64,000 nt of DNA from Amphibalanus amphitrite (taxonomy: Eukaryota > Arthropoda > Thecostraca > Balanomorpha > Balanidae), in NCBI RefSeq assembly GCF_019059575.1, contig NW_024882195.1, positions 310,001 through 374,000 of the forward strand, in the 5' to 3' direction. Below are positions 35,640 to 48,011 of the stretch, one piece after another. How positions within the stretch are numbered: the first letter of the stretch is position 1; each line of letters starts with the position of its first letter. The translations under genes were made by a program, and so were the position numbers. The notes under the pieces are model-generated. The model did not search any database and had not been told where the DNA came from. It saw only the letters and a list, made by a program, of their open reading frames with translations.

Positions 35640-36132
35640 ACGACATCGTGGCCGTCACGGAGGAGGCAGCGGGGTACAACAGTGACACAAAGAACGCCCC
35701 GCCGACGTTCACGGTCCCTCCGGTGTCACAAACGGTGGGGACAGCGCTAAGAAAAGGTGTGTCACGTTCCTCGTGGGGTGACACTGCGCGAGGAGAACGT
35801 GCAACTGCAGCGGAAAGTATCTGCGACTCCTTGACAATGAATGGGGGGACAATGTGGGTCGGGCCTCAAGCGAAACACTAAAATGAGAAAGCAGAATGTT
35901 GAAAGAGAGTTACCAACTACGCACGACATGCAGCGTCGGGAAGCATCTGCGCGCAAAGTTGGAGTCTGCCATAGATGCCGATCGGGTCAAATTCTCTGTG
36001 AGGGCCTACAACAACTTGGTATCGGTTGGTGCCGTCAGCCTGATGTGTCTCATAAAGACCAGAGGCAAGCGCGGCAGGACTGTGCCTGTCGTCCAATTAC
36101 TGCTGGAAAAGGAAGCGGTGGACCTTCTAGTG
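35640..36132 (+). pseudogene. Tyrosine-recombinase-like (YR) gene, copy 3, fragment
   Basis: A decayed frame reads LDDIVAVTEEAAG, VSQTVGTALRK, LREENVQLQRKVSAT, NEWGDNVGRASSETLK, then AYNNLVSVGAVSLM directly joined to TRGKRGRTVPVV. The last word occupies the position of the conserved lysine loop of tyrosine recombinases. Compared with copy 4 (62650-63564) the segment with NKRRGGES is deleted. The catalytic C-terminus is absent. Confidence 0.55.
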
Positions 36133-36785
36133 TCACTCGCATTTTCATTTAATTTCATTTATATATTTATGCAATCAAATATCGTCACGTTTCGTGACTT
36201 CAGAAAAATGCCGGATGCCATATATAACTCCGTAATGCTTGCTCCGATCGAGCTGAAACTTGCAGGACTAGAATCAGCACATCAGATAACCCTATAAACG
36301 TATTGTGACCGTAATTTGAGATGTACCGTGTTATCCCCCGGTCGATCTATCGTGGAGTGCGCCAACCATCAAGTCAGTCATCACACCGAAGCGGGAGAAG
36401 CTAGACACCTTGCTTGACCTCCGCACCATTGGTGCTGCCCACTTATCGAAGGAGGAGGCAGGACCCAGAAGCAGTGCTGTAGCCGGGTCAGCGAAGCAGG
36501 AGAAACAGTCAGAGATGAAGTCGGGCATAACTTACGGCGAAAGCCAGTGAAATGACGGCGAGGAGACAGCTCAGTCAATGGTGTGGCCCCACGAACAGTA
36601 GCAAGAGGCAGCGCGGCGCTGCTTCACGGTCTGGCGCCGCAGACAAGTCGATTGGGAGGGCGAGTTCCCCAAAAGGAAGATACACCCACCTTTGGACGCT
36701 GTGTCAGACCTCATGGATGTAGATGTGGGACGGATCTTTTTCACAAAGTATTTTAAAGTACAACTGCTCCTTGTCAAAGCACTAA
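36133..36785. other. No gene recognised
   Basis: No supported coding frame or structured repeat. Confidence 0.45.
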
Positions 36786-37145
36786 GAAGACTTGAACAAC
36801 CTAGGCTGTCCAACTGACATCCTAACCCGTCCAATAACAATCTAGGCTTGCAAAACAACAACCTAGGCTGTCCAACCGACAACCTGGGCCGTCCATCCAA
36901 CAAACCAGGCTGCCAAAATAATAACCTAGGCTGCCCAACCAACAACCTAAGCTGAAGCAACAACATAGGCTAACCAACTAACAACCTAGGCTGCCCAACC
37001 AACAACCTAAGCTGTCCAACCAACAACCTAGGATGTTCAACCAACAACCTAGGCTTTCCAACTGACAACGACCAAAAACCAAGATTGCTCAAATAGCAGC
37101 CAAGGCTGTCCAACCAACATAGGCTGTCCAACCAACAGCCTATGC
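36786..37145. repeat. Minisatellite, ~21-base unit (CCAACCAACAACCTAGGCTGT)
   Basis: About fifteen imperfect head-to-tail copies. A related inverted pair (AACCTAGGCTGTT/AACAGCCTAGGTT) occurs again at 37459-37484 inside the miniature LTR element. Confidence 0.8.
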
Positions 37146-37211
37146 TCTACGCGTGCAGACAATAAAGCTTGCATTTCATAACCATACTTATGCTATTCTT
37201 GGGTATGTTTT

Positions 37212-37437
37212 TGTTGGGAATATATATGTTACAGGCGCCAGTGCCGAAGGCGCACGTAATATTGGTGGTGTATCGATAATTGTCATTAAGTCGACGAGTA
37301 ACGTGTTTTGTATCTGTGTGGCAGTCAGGCGCAAGATTACTAGAACATAGTCAGGCGGTGCGCTTGACTACGAATGGTAAGCTGGTGTGTATTGGAGCAG
37401 AGTACAAGGACGTGTGCAGTGTGCACGATATCTAACA
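37212..37437 (+). repeat. LTR 1 (226 bases, TGTTGG...TAACA)
   Basis: It begins TGTTGGGAATATATATGTTA and ends ATATCTAACA, the TG...CA form of LTRs. Two bases later comes TGGCGCGGTCGG, a plausible primer-binding site. It matches the first ~190 bases of LTR 2 closely and lacks ~150 bases near the 3' end present there. Confidence 0.7.
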
Positions 37438-37701
37438 CTGGCGCGGTCGGTAGGACAAACCTAGGCTGTTGAACAGCCTAGGTTATTATTTTCTTACAGA
37501 ACAATGGCCGCAAGTCCTGATATCCTGGCCCAAATCCTTGGGGGATTTGAACATGAAAAATCGCCCAGGTGGCCGGCCGTATGCCGGAGGGGCTGGAGGT
37601 GGGAGCGGCGCGGGAGTAACAGTGAGGCGCATGGCAGCGATGACATGTGTATCGTGTATATAGCCGGATGATGTGAGCGTATGTTTCGGAGAGGGGAGGG
37701 G

Positions 37702-38083
37702 TGTTGGGAATATATATGTTACAGGCGCAGTGCCGAAGGCGCACGTGGTATTGGTGGTGTGTCGATAATTGTCATTAAGTCGACGAGTAACGTGTTTTGT
37801 ATCTGCGTGACAGTCAGGCGGTGCGCGTGACCACGAATGGTAAGCTGGAGTGTATTGGAGCAGAATACAAGGACGTGTGCACGATATCTAACATTTTCTT
37901 TATTTATGGCTTTTGTGGGGGCTGCCCCATGCTGGTCGCGTCCCTGCCTGCCTCCCGCTGGAGGCGCCCCTACGCGGACCTGAGCGCGGGTCGGCCGGCG
38001 CGGAGAGGCGCCAGTCTGTTGGTGGTACCGGGTGAAGGTGGAGGCAATACAAGCTCGCCGGAGATCACGTCTTTGACTTAACA
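37702..38083 (+). repeat. LTR 2 (382 bases)
   Basis: It starts TGTTGGGAATATATATGTTA directly after a purine tract and ends GACTTAACA, followed by TGGCGCGGTCAAGG. It contains the LTR 1 sequence plus about 150 extra bases (from 37896). Confidence 0.7.
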
Positions 38084-38084
38084 T

Positions 38085-38931
38085 TGGCGCGGTCAAGGCA
38101 GACTCCTAGTCATGACATCTGGAGCTGTAAGCGAGGGGAGCCGGCAGAGAGGATCGCGCAGCTGGATGCGCGGTGTGGTGCATTGGAGACCACTGTCGAC
38201 CAGCTGCTGCGCCGAGTGGCAGCTCTGGAGGGCCAGCGGTCAGCAGGTACAGGTCAGGGGATCGAGGTCACGTCATTCGATAGCTCGATGGTGCAACCAT
38301 GGATGAGATAATAAGTGTTATATCATCCATGGTGCAACCTTCGTTTGAGCTTACTGATAAGCCTATCCCGATGCGTTCGGTTACTTTTCATTGTTCCTCA
38401 TCTGAGGAATATCATTTTGGCCGAGACGAGACTAAGCCAATCGATTCAACGATGGCAGGTGGGGTCGATATCGACGACCTGTTGAGGGAGGCTCAGCAGG
38501 TGGGAGAGGGCATATATGACGATAATGTTCGGGAGATAGTGGGCTATAACGTGAGCCAGTCCCCAACAGCTGCGACTGCAGGTCCAGACGAGATTGTGCA
38601 GGAGCTGTGAGAACTGCTGGGAGAAGCCGCATTCCAGGATGTACTTCTGGAGCGCCCATCCGAGGTGGAACCACGTCCTGAGGGAGCAGTCGGTGATATG
38701 AAGCAGGACGAGGACATGGATCGGGGCTATAATCCCGAAGGGGACGTAGTGGAGGTGGGCACCCTTCATTTGATCCTGGGCGATAGCCTTGCCGTGTATC
38801 TTGTTCCTCAGGTGGGGCCAAATGAATATATCCTGAATCTGGCTGTCCGGGGCAACACTTGGGCCAAGGAAAGGTCACTTATTGACCAGCACGTGAGGGA
38901 GTGGGAGCAGGAGGCTGCAAAAAGAAATTAA
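38085..38931 (+). pseudogene. Coiled-coil protein with likely SGNH-hydrolase start
   Basis: Just behind LTR 2, three frame pieces read on. The first has a heptad-like stretch (RIAQLDARCGALETTVDQLL, then RRVAALEGQ), the second is acidic, and the third holds HLILGDSLAVYLVPQVG and LNLAVRGNTWAKERSLIDQH. GDS with the following hydrophobic stretch fits block I of SGNH hydrolases. The matching C-terminal half seems to lie at 51403-51777. Two breaks prevent reading as one protein, and no block III or V is present here. The assignment is an inference. Confidence 0.4.
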
Positions 38932-38944
38932 GAGCTTGGAAAGT

Positions 38945-39112
38945 AGAGGACCGTGGTACCCATGTATCGTTTGTAACTGTTCATCCATGCCTGCCTCACT
39001 CCCAGCTGGGTACACCTCTGTCCTGATGCTTCCTTTCTTGTACTTTCAGATGTGTTGGTCATTGCTGTCAAATACAATCCGAAGCAAATGACTGAGGTCT
39101 ATTTATGACCAA
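38945..39112 (+). repeat. Repeat R, plus-oriented copy (inverted partner at 55857-56030)
   Basis: About 168 bases starting AGAGGACCGTGGTACCCATG and ending TGACCAACACAT are the reverse complement of 55857-56030 with almost no differences. Near its 3' end ATGTGTTGGTCAT and ATGACCAACACAT form a hairpin around a ~45-base loop. It could be an inverted terminal repeat of a DIRS-like element or an LTR fragment. Confidence 0.75.
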
Positions 39113-39192
39113 CACATCATCGTCGCTGAAGCGCCTCAAACCCCTGGACTGGGACCTGTGAAGTTCACCCAACCAGACACGCTTGCGGAACC

Positions 39193-40488
39193 ATGTCTGT
39201 CAGTTGTCCCTACCAGGACTGTACCTGGGCTTCAGATGAGCCAGACAAAGCACTCCTAGCCATCCTCCTCCAAATGCATGAGAGATCGGCTCATCCAACC
39301 CCTGCAGCTCCTGCAACCATGGGCACTACCCCTGCATCTGCACCAGTAGAGCGTGTCAAGCGTCCCATTGTCACTGGTGGTGGCACTGAGAAAGACTGGG
39401 GGTATTTCCTTCAGAGGTGGACTGTGTACAAATCAGCCACAAGGATCACGGGGCCAGATATTGTGTACCAACTGCTGGACTGCTGTGATGAAACCCTGTG
39501 CAGGGACCTCGCCCGTACATATGGTGCTATGTCCACCTGTACTGAAACCACAGTGGTGGCCAACATCAAGAAACTGGCTGTCCGGGCTGAAAACGTGCTG
39601 GTCGCCCGTGATGCACTTCACAGCGCCCACCAGGATCGTGACGAACCCGTGCGAACATTCTGTGCCCGCCTGAAGGGCATCGCAGGTACGTGCCGCTACG
39701 GCATCCAGTGCCACTGCGAGATCCCGACGACCGTCGACTACAGTCACGGCATGGTCCGAGATGCACTCATACGTGGGGTCTATGATCCAGAGATCAAGCC
39801 GTCTCTGCTTTCAGAGAAAGATGAAACTACATCACTCGAGGTCCGTTTCATTGAGGCACGTGAATGAGGTAAACTGTCTGCCCAACGCCTGCAAAATGTG
39901 TCCACCACAGCAACCGCTCCTACAGCAGCTGGTGTCAGCACATTCAGGAAACAGCAGCGGCACTGTCTCTCAAGCCCCACCACAGTCGGCCCACCACCAC
40001 CACCACAACAACCTTGTGGACATTGTGGGAAGCATGGCTACTCTCAGGAACGGGAGGCACGTATAGCGAGCTGCCCCGCCTACGGTCACTCCTGTACCAG
40101 ATGTGGTAAACTACACCACTTCGAAAATGTGTGCCGCTCACAGCTTCCAAGCCCAAGGCGACCAGGGACCATCCGCCGCGCATCGTCTCAAGGTGTGCGT
40201 GCGAGTCAGCACCGCACACAAGATTCGGCCACTGCGATCGCCGAGGTCGAGCCAGCTGACTCCGATCCATTTGATGTGGTCTGCAGTGTCAGGGAGAGCA
40301 CCTCGACGTCAGAGCACAGTCGTACGACGCCAGAGGTCCATGTCCACGAAGCGACCTCATTACGTTCTCACCAGAGAAGGAGGAAGAACAGGCGCCGACA
40401 TCGCCGTCATATCGATGACGTCATCAAGGGATGCAACCGGTGTCAGCATTCGTCAGTATTTAATTTGTTTTTACATATATTTCGTTAG
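39193..40488 (+). pseudogene. Gypsy-like Gag with one nonsense codon
   Basis: From ATG 39193 the protein starts with a C2H2-like motif (CPYQDCTWASDE...QMHERSAH). It continues through a capsid-type helical region (GYFLQRWTVYKSATRI; RDEPVRTFCARLKGIAGTC) to TGA at 39865-39867, then continues in the same frame to two Cys/His knuckles (CGHCGKHGYSQEREARIASC, then CTRCGKLHHFENVC) ending at 40488. This order is known from gypsy-type elements of marine invertebrates. No protease or RT follows; a Tc1 relic comes next. Repeat R lies just upstream. Confidence 0.7.
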
Positions 40489-40770
40489 TTTTATGTTATT
40501 CCTTCGTCATTCGAATACGATAAGCCACAATCATGGAGCACGCAAACATTAAATATTGCAAGGAACATCCAGCATCCTGCATGTTCTGTCAACATTTTGT
40601 GTAACGGGCCTGCAGACTGCACTGTGCAGGTAAGTCGACCATACATTTATGACACCATTTACGCATGTGTAACATCACAATTTCTTTGACTGTGGTTGTT
40701 ATATGAATTTCACCGAATGCTAACGCACCTGCAATGCTGGCATCTTACCATTCATATTCATTTCGTTCAG

Positions 40771-41450
40771 GTGTTACGAGTGGATGCTGAGGAACGGCAT
40801 CAATCAACGCCGGGTGTACATCGACGAGACGGGCTTCAACCTGTACACTCGTCGGAGCTACGGGCGTGCTCCCGTCGGACAGCGCGTCAACAGGATCGTG
40901 GGGTCGCAGCGAGGAAACAGCGCCACCTTCCTGGTGGCCATAACTCCGGAAACCGGCGTCATACATTTCAAGGCGTTCTCGCGTGGTGTACGGAACGACG
41001 ATGTGGCGTCCTTCATCCGCACCTTATTCGTCATCCTCGACGACGAGCCTGCCACCATCCTCATGGATAACGCCCCTAGCCACCGCGGATAACGCCCCTA
41101 TCCACCGCCACCTCCAAAACCCGTCAGACATCCACCAACTCAAATTCCTTCCCGCCTACTCCCTATTCCCTAATCCTATAGAGAACTGCTTCTCAGCCCT
41201 GAAAACCGACGCCAAGCAGCGGCTGGATCACATCCAGCGCGTAGTCCACAGCGCTGCCGTGGCGAGGGAGCACGGGATGGGGCCGATGAAGTGGCGCACC
41301 CACTGTCTGACCCGCGAGCTGTGTCTGTCCATGGCGGCTGGATCACACCTGAGGTCGTGTCCGCAACGTACCGCAACGCAGACAGCTACCTCATCCGATG
41401 TCTCAACAGCGAGGAGATCCTGCACTGAGATAGCTGGAGAGGGAACGTGA
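40771..41450 (+). pseudogene. Tc1/IS630-like transposase, broken by a 22-base duplication
   Basis: The catalytic part reads RRVYIDETGFNLYTRR (first Asp), TILMDNAPSH (second Asp), then in another frame AYSLFPNPIENCF (Glu). The shift is caused by a 22-base tandem duplication, 41065-41086 and 41087-41108, spanning the second Asp. A plausible GT-AG intron (40630-40770, GTAAGT...TTCAG) precedes the exon; the DNA-binding N-terminus is not recognised. No terminal repeats were found. It differs clearly from the transposase at 15756. Confidence 0.7.
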
Positions 41451-42106
41451 TGTGCGCACGGTAGAATCATTATCAGTGTTTGTCAATGTGTCTGTGTGTC
41501 CAAAGTGTTTTCGTTGAATTTTAAAATGTGTTAACTAGCGAGTTCCGACATTTTGGTGGGGAGCACGTCAGGATTATGTAACGTAACGGCGGTGCGGCTG
41601 GCTGACAAAACGAGAGGGAAAGCGAACACTACTATGGTTGGGGTGAGTTACTGACAGTCACTGAGTGAAGTTCTGTGGGCGCAAGAGCAACCCTTCCGTG
41701 ATGACCTGGAAATAATGAAAAGCCAGGCTTAGACATTTTGCCGCGATGCCGGTGCACATGGTGCGGATACAATCCTTGTGCAAGACGTGCTCTCTGAGAC
41801 TCTGTCGCTCAGTAAACATGAAAAGAAGTACTGACATATTGAAAAGGAGGGACCCGTATAGCAGAGGCATTCCAACAAGACGACGGACTTTACGCGTGAC
41901 ATAGACAGGCGTCACAGGTAGGCCGCCAATCGGAGCGCACAGGGCCCCTGCGCGGGCCGGTGGCGGCGCTAGAGACGCCCCAGTCTGTGCGCAACAGCCG
42001 TAGCAGCTACACGGACGAGGGATGTGCTCCAGTGATGATGATGATTTGGAGTGACAGGGCGCACCAGCTGCGAGGCTATATCGCGCCCATTTCTTATTTG
42101 ACTTCC

Positions 42107-45050
42107 TCAGTGTCGGGCGTTAAAAATCACCTGAAGGCCGGAGGCCGCAATAAACGGAAAGAGGCGGGAAGAGTCAAGCAAAGAGGACTCGTCACCTAAG
42201 ACTGCTCTCAAAGAAAGCTGGGCCCCGCGCAGGCCCAGAAATTTCAGCCGCTCAGCTTCCAGTCTTGGACACTCCAGAAAAACGTGTCGGACGGAAAGTC
42301 TGTCGCCACATCTCGCACAAACAGGTCTTGGGCCGACGCCAATAAGGTGTCCATGGGTACCGAAAGTGTGTCCTGTGCGAAGCCGACAGAGGATGACCTC
42401 CTCTCGACGCGACTTGCGTGACGCAGACAACCAGGTTGCCAAACCCGGTTTGATGCGTAGCAGCTTGTTTGTCTGACATTTGCTCCAAGCCTCCTGCCAC
42501 TTTCCGCGGAAGAATGAGCTCACCGCAGGGAAAAAGTCCCTGGCCGGTAGAGGGAACCGGCGGGAGCAGGGCTGCCGCGCCGCATGGTTCGCAGCACGGT
42601 CCGCCCGCTCATTGCCAGCTATACCAACATGGCTAGGAATCCAGCAAAAAGTCACTGAGGTACCCTCTCGGTCGAGAGCCGTCAAACGGAGAAGAATCTC
42701 CTGTACGAGGGGGTCAAGTGGATAGAATTGTGTCAAGGACTGGAGTCCGCTCAATGAGTCGGAGAGGACAAGATATGACCGAGCGGGATGAATCTGGATA
42801 AAACATAAAAGTTTGAGGACGGCGACCAGTTCGCAGGTAAAAACGGATGCATGTTTAGATAAAGTAAAACATCGCACAGCGTCGCCGCAGACGAAGGCAC
42901 AGCCAGCACCGAGGTCCGACTTGGACCCATCGGTGTATGCCACGGCATGGCCTGAATATGATTCAATATGTTCCAATGCCTTCGCCTTGAAGGCCAGAGG
43001 CAGAATTTGGTCTTTCCGTGTGCCTGATAGGGTTAGGTCCACAGAGGGGACAGATAACCTCCAAGGCGGTTCAGGCAGGATAACAACTCGCATGATGTCC
43101 CGAGTGCTTAGGCCACAATCTCGGAGGAGATCGGCCGTTCGGGTGCAGAAAACTCGAGAGCGGCTCCTCTCGTCGCCATCAAAGACTGCTAAGAGCGACC
43201 TGGAGAAAGCCGGTCCGTGAGCAGGATGGGAAGGGAACTGACGAAGTTTGATGGCGTATCGCATGCCCAACATCTGCCTTCGTAAGGCCAGAGGGGGCTC
43301 GTTCGCCTCAGCTAACAAGCTGACGACAGGAGTGGTTCGGAAAGCACCAGTCGCAATGCGAATCGCTGCGTGGTGGACAGTGTCAAGGATAAGCTTGGAT
43401 GAGGATGCAGCGTTGTCATAGATAAAAGATCCATAGTCCAGACGGGACCGCACAAGAGACCGATAAAGAAGGAGTAGCGTACTACGGTCAGCGCCGTAGG
43501 ACATGCGAGCGACACATTTCAGAATGTCAAGAGCTTTAAGACATCTGTCACGGAGACACTTTATGTGACTTCGGTATGTGAGTCGGCAGTCAAGAGTCAT
43601 GCCAAGGAACTTGGCCTCCGCAACCACTGGTATGGCTTCACGGTAGAGCCTCACCACCATGGGTGCAGTGGGGCGACGCTTACGGGAAAACTGCATGCCC
43701 ACCGTCTTTGCAGAGGAGAACCGGAAGCCGTTCTCCTTGCCCCATGCCTCCACTCGAGAGACTGCAATCTGCAGCTGTCGCTCCATTGACCTGGTCGACG
43801 CCGCACTGCACCAAATAGCGAAATCGTCAACGTAAAGAGCGCGGCCGATGGCTGGCGAAAGGACTCTTTCGATGTCGTTGATCATGACACCAAAAAGCGT
43901 CACGCTGAGCACACCGCCTTGTGGGACTCCATTAATCTGGGCGAACCGCTCAGATAACTGGTTGCCCACTCGAACACGGAAGAAACGATCACCAAGAAAA
44001 CTGCTTAGAAAATGACCCATCGTGCCTCGAATGCCTAGCTTATGCAGCTTCTGTAAGATACCGAAACGCCAAGTGGTATCATACGCTGCTTCAATGTCGA
44101 AGAACAAGGCGCCTACTTGACGGCCTTGTTTAAAATTCGAGCGGACAACTGAGTCAAGAGTAAGAACGTGGTCGACAGTACTCCGGTGCTTTCTAAAACC
44201 ACACTGAGAATTGGCAAGAAGTCCGTGCCGCTCCAGATGCCAGGTAAGTCGGATATTCACCAGCTTTTCCAACAGCTTTCCAAGGGCGGATGTGAGCGCA
44301 ATTGGGCGGTAGTGCAGAGGGTCCAAACCGCTCTTCCCTGCTTTCAGAACAGGGATGACAACTGCCTCCCGCCAGGAGTTTGGGTAAACACCCGTCATCC
44401 ATAGGAGATTGAACAGCTGAAGGAGAGCATCCAGAGCAACCGGAGGGAGATGGCGAAGCATCTCATTGTGGACAGAATCCGGGCCTTCTGCGACACATTT
44501 AAGACAGCTTATAGCTGACTTGAGCTCAACCATTGTAAAAGTATCGTTGTAGCTCAAAACGTCGGAGGTGCTAAAATTGACCCCAGAAGCTTCACAAGAT
44601 GAGCGGTGCCTGACAAAGGATTCGTCGAGGGACTCATCACCACACCGCCGATAGAGGGCGCGGCCTATCTCCGAAGCAACGGCGTTTGGCTCCATGATGT
44701 CCCTTCCATCCACCTTCAGCACGGGTAAGGGTACAGAGGAGTGCCGGCCCGAGATGCGCTTTATGCGCGACCATACTTCGCCGATTGGAGTAAAACGATT
44801 AAGAGTGCTGACATAACGCTTCCAAGATAAGATCTTGGCCTCTTTGATAGTGCGCTTGGCAACCGCTCTGGCTCTCTTAAAAGCTATCATGTTGGCCGTG
44901 GAACTATTCCGCTGAAAGGCGCGGTAGGCACGTTTTCGGGCACGAATTGCGTCAGAACAAGCATCACTCCACCACGGAACTGGTGGTCGTCGGGGCATAC
45001 CGGAACTGCGGGGTATGCAGGCTTCGGCAGCCTCGACGAGTTTGGACGTG
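42107..45050 (-). pseudogene. Element C ORF2, 3' part: RT and RNase H
   Basis: Continuous frame without internal stop. RT motifs: GFRKHRSTVDHVL, DIEAAYDT, GVPQGGVLS, LYVDDFAIW, KFLGM. RNase H motifs: YTDGSK, TCELVAVLKLL, LVLSDSLSG and WIPSHVGIAGNERAD, then a Cys/His tail (VCARCGDRLSVRHVFLEC). It is the downstream two-thirds of ORF2. The start is missing only because the Penelope pair separates it from the endonuclease. An internal ATG at 44998 gives a 963-residue reading frame. Confidence 0.9.
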
Positions 45051-45620
45051 AAATCATCGACCTATGATGATGAAGATGATTAGCCAGATGCTCATTATTT
45101 AGGATCAAAATTGATAGAATAGTTGTATTACGTTTCACCCACGGGGCTTCTTCGGATACATATAGGTAAATTCAACAAATAGAACACAGAGATGCAGGCC
45201 AAGCTCAGACACAAATCATGCGCATGCAATAAATATCGTGAAAGGATTAACAGATATCTTGAGATTTAGACGAATAATAATTTTAAGATCGACCCCTAAG
45301 TGCGTACTGCGCGCTATAATTTGTCTTTGTTAATAAATACGTATACCTATTTAACAGTCGACAACACAATACGTACTACGCGAATTACGCTATCATTCCA
45401 TCTCAGAATTCGTACTACGCGCACACTAATACATACACATCATTCTAAATCACAGCTAACAATGACCTATAATACCCAATCATAATCAGTGTTCGGTGGT
45501 ACAGCATATCTACAGGCGCTGCCTACTGGAGCCATCTGTTAGACACGAAAGGAACTACTGCTACTATGTAGGTATCGGTGTCATATAACGCTACCAACAG
45601 AACAAGCCAAGGAACAAGCG

Positions 45621-46796
45621 CTAATGTGCATATGATGATGTGTAGGGAACTGGATGGAGTAAGCGCCATGATGATGTGTTTTTGTTAAGTGCTGGTTTTT
45701 TGTTTCTTATCTCAATTGATTCAGTTATTAAAAGGTTCGCTTCGTCCTTGCATCTATGAAGAATAGAAATTTCGAAGTCAGTGTTCATCGGTTGTGCTGT
45801 GGGGTGTGCTGTCAGTATATGATCACCTAGGTCAGTACCTTTCCTTTTGTTCCTAGCGTCTCCCAAGTGTTCCATAAATCTAGTCCTCACCATGCGTTTA
45901 GTTTTACCAATGTATGTATCTCCACACATTTTACATTTAATCTCATACACAACGTTTTTGGTATGGCATCTACCTTTGAGGCCACCCTCACACGTACTGC
46001 AAGTCTTACGACACCCCCTGGGACAATCAGGGGGTTGCAGTGCAGACGAGGTCAGTTGATTTGAGAGTGTAGGTCCGCTTTTCCACGCAACTCGAATATC
46101 CAAATCTGAGGACTTCACTGCTGCGTTGACTTTACGTGTGAGGGTTTCGTCAATGTAAGGTAGAGATATGTAGGTAATATTGGGAGAAGACTTTTTCTTT
46201 TGAGATTGTTTGTTTTTATATCTGATTGCGTTTTGTATGTTACGAATCAGTTTAATCGGATAGCCGCTGGAAATGAATATGTCCGTTATTTTTTGTAGAC
46301 CCCGGTCCTGTGCTGCTTTATCAGACCCCAAACGAACAGCTCTAAGCGACTGAGAGTGTATGAGGCTCCTTTTGGTCTGCATAGGGTGGCTGGAGTCAAA
46401 ATGTAATATGATAGGGGCTGCTGATGGCTTAACATAAAGTTCTGTGGTGTATGCTCCTGAGGGTTCTACAGTGATTAGTGTATCAAGGAAGGGAATTTGT
46501 CTTTGTGACGAGAGATCGGTGCGTTCGAAGCTGAATTTTAGACAAGGATGGAAGCTATTAATGAACTGTATGTATTCATCTAAGTTTTGCGAGCCATGGG
46601 TCCAAATACCAAAAATATCGTCGATGTATCTAAGGTAAAGTGCAGGTTGTAGTCTATCCGATGCTAGTATGCGTGTTTCTACTGCGTTCATGAAGAGGAT
46701 AGCCAGGGGAGGGGCTATACGGCTTCCCATAGCTATCCCCTGGGTTTGCTTGTAATATTTTGTACCGAAGCGTACATAGTTGTTTTCCAGACAGGA
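45621..46796 (-). pseudogene. Penelope-like RT/GIY-YIG, minus copy, 5'-truncated
   Basis: ~390 codons open to the stop. The N-terminal RT motifs are missing; what remains starts with QTQGIAMGSRIAPPLA and the catalytic LRYIDDIFGIW, then FLDTLI. A linker with a CPRGCRKTCSTCEGG motif leads into a GIY-YIG endonuclease (VVYEIKCKMCGDTYIGKTKR, then MVRTRFMEHLGDARN and a Glu in TESIEIRNKKPALN). This RT plus C-terminal GIY-YIG order is diagnostic of endonuclease-positive Penelope-like elements. It is dead by truncation. Confidence 0.9.
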
Positions 46797-46837
46797 AAAC
46801 AACTAAACAACTGTCTGGAAAACAACTATGTACGCTT

Positions 46838-48011
46838 CTGTCTGGAAAACAACTATGTACGCTTCGGTACAAAATATTACAAGCAAACCCAGGGGATAGC
46901 TATGGGAAGCCGTATAGCCCCTCCCCTGGCTATCCTCTTCATGAACGCAGTAGAAACACGCATACTAGCATCGGATAGACTACAACCTGCACTTTACCTT
47001 AGATACATCGACGATATTTTTGGTATTTGGACCCATGGCTCGCAAAACTTAGATGAATACATACAGTTCATTAATAGCTTCCATCCTTGTCTAAAATTCA
47101 GCTTCGAACGCACCGATCTCTCGTCACAAAGACAAATTCCCTTCCTTGATACACTAATCACTGTAGAACCCTCAGGAGCATACACCACAGAACTTTATGT
47201 TAAGCCATCAGCAGCCCCTATCATATTACATTTTGACTCCAGCCACCCTATGCAGACCAAAAGGAGCCTCATACACTCTCAGTCGCTTAGAGCTGTTCGT
47301 TTGGGGTCTGATAAAGCAGCACAGGACCGGGGTCTACAAAAAATAACGGACATATTCATTTCCAGCGGCTATCCGATTAAACTGATTCGTAACATACAAA
47401 ACGCAATCAGATATAAAAACAAACAATCTCAAAAGAAAAAGTCTTCTCCCAATATTACCTACATATCTCTACCTTACATTGACGAAACCCTCACACGTAA
47501 AGTCAACGCAGCAGTGAAGTCCTCAGATTTGGATATTCGAGTTGCGTGGAAAAGCGGACCTACACTCTCAAATCAACTGACCTCGTCTGCACTGCAACCC
47601 CCTGATTGTCCCAGGGGGTGTCGTAAGACTTGCAGTACGTGTGAGGGTGGCCTCAAAGGTAGATGCCATACCAAAAACGTTGTGTATGAGATTAAATGTA
47701 AAATGTGTGGAGATACATACATTGGTAAAACTAAACGCATGGTGAGGACTAGATTTATGGAACACTTGGGAGACGCTAGGAACAAAAGGAAAGGTACTGA
47801 CCTAGGTGATCATATACTGACAGCACACCCCACAGCACAACCGATGAACACTGACTTCGAAATTTCTATTCTTCATAGATGCAAGGACGAAGCGAACCTT
47901 TTAATAACTGAATCAATTGAGATAAGAAACAAAAAACCAGCACTTAACAAAAACACATCATCATGGCGCTTACTCCATCCAGTTCCCTACACATCATCAT
48001 ATGCACATTAG
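46838..48011 (+). pseudogene. Penelope-like RT/GIY-YIG, plus copy, 5'-truncated
   Basis: The protein is identical, residue for residue, to the minus copy from KYYKQTQGIAMGS to the C-terminus SSYAH. The open frame extends upstream into the junction (from about 46746) and so includes non-native residues from the duplicated 27-base block. The first RT motifs are missing here too, so neither copy can make a full enzyme. Confidence 0.9.

Larger units (their letters stand above)
37212..38083 (+). mobile_element. Miniature LTR element (TRIM-like), 872 bases
   Basis: Order: LTR 1 (37212-37437), primer-binding site (37439), a 264-base interior with at most a ~55-codon frame (AASPDILAQILGGFEHE), a polypurine tract GGAGAGGGGAGGGG (37688-37701), then LTR 2 (37702-38083). 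All parts needed in cis are present and no polymerase is, as in terminal-repeat retrotransposons in miniature. LTR 2 is also followed by a primer-binding site, so a second unit may share it. Confidence 0.65.

Noticed and set aside
36786..37145. Possible CRISPR-like array
   Set aside because: Short imperfect head-to-tail units with no spacers and no cas genes.
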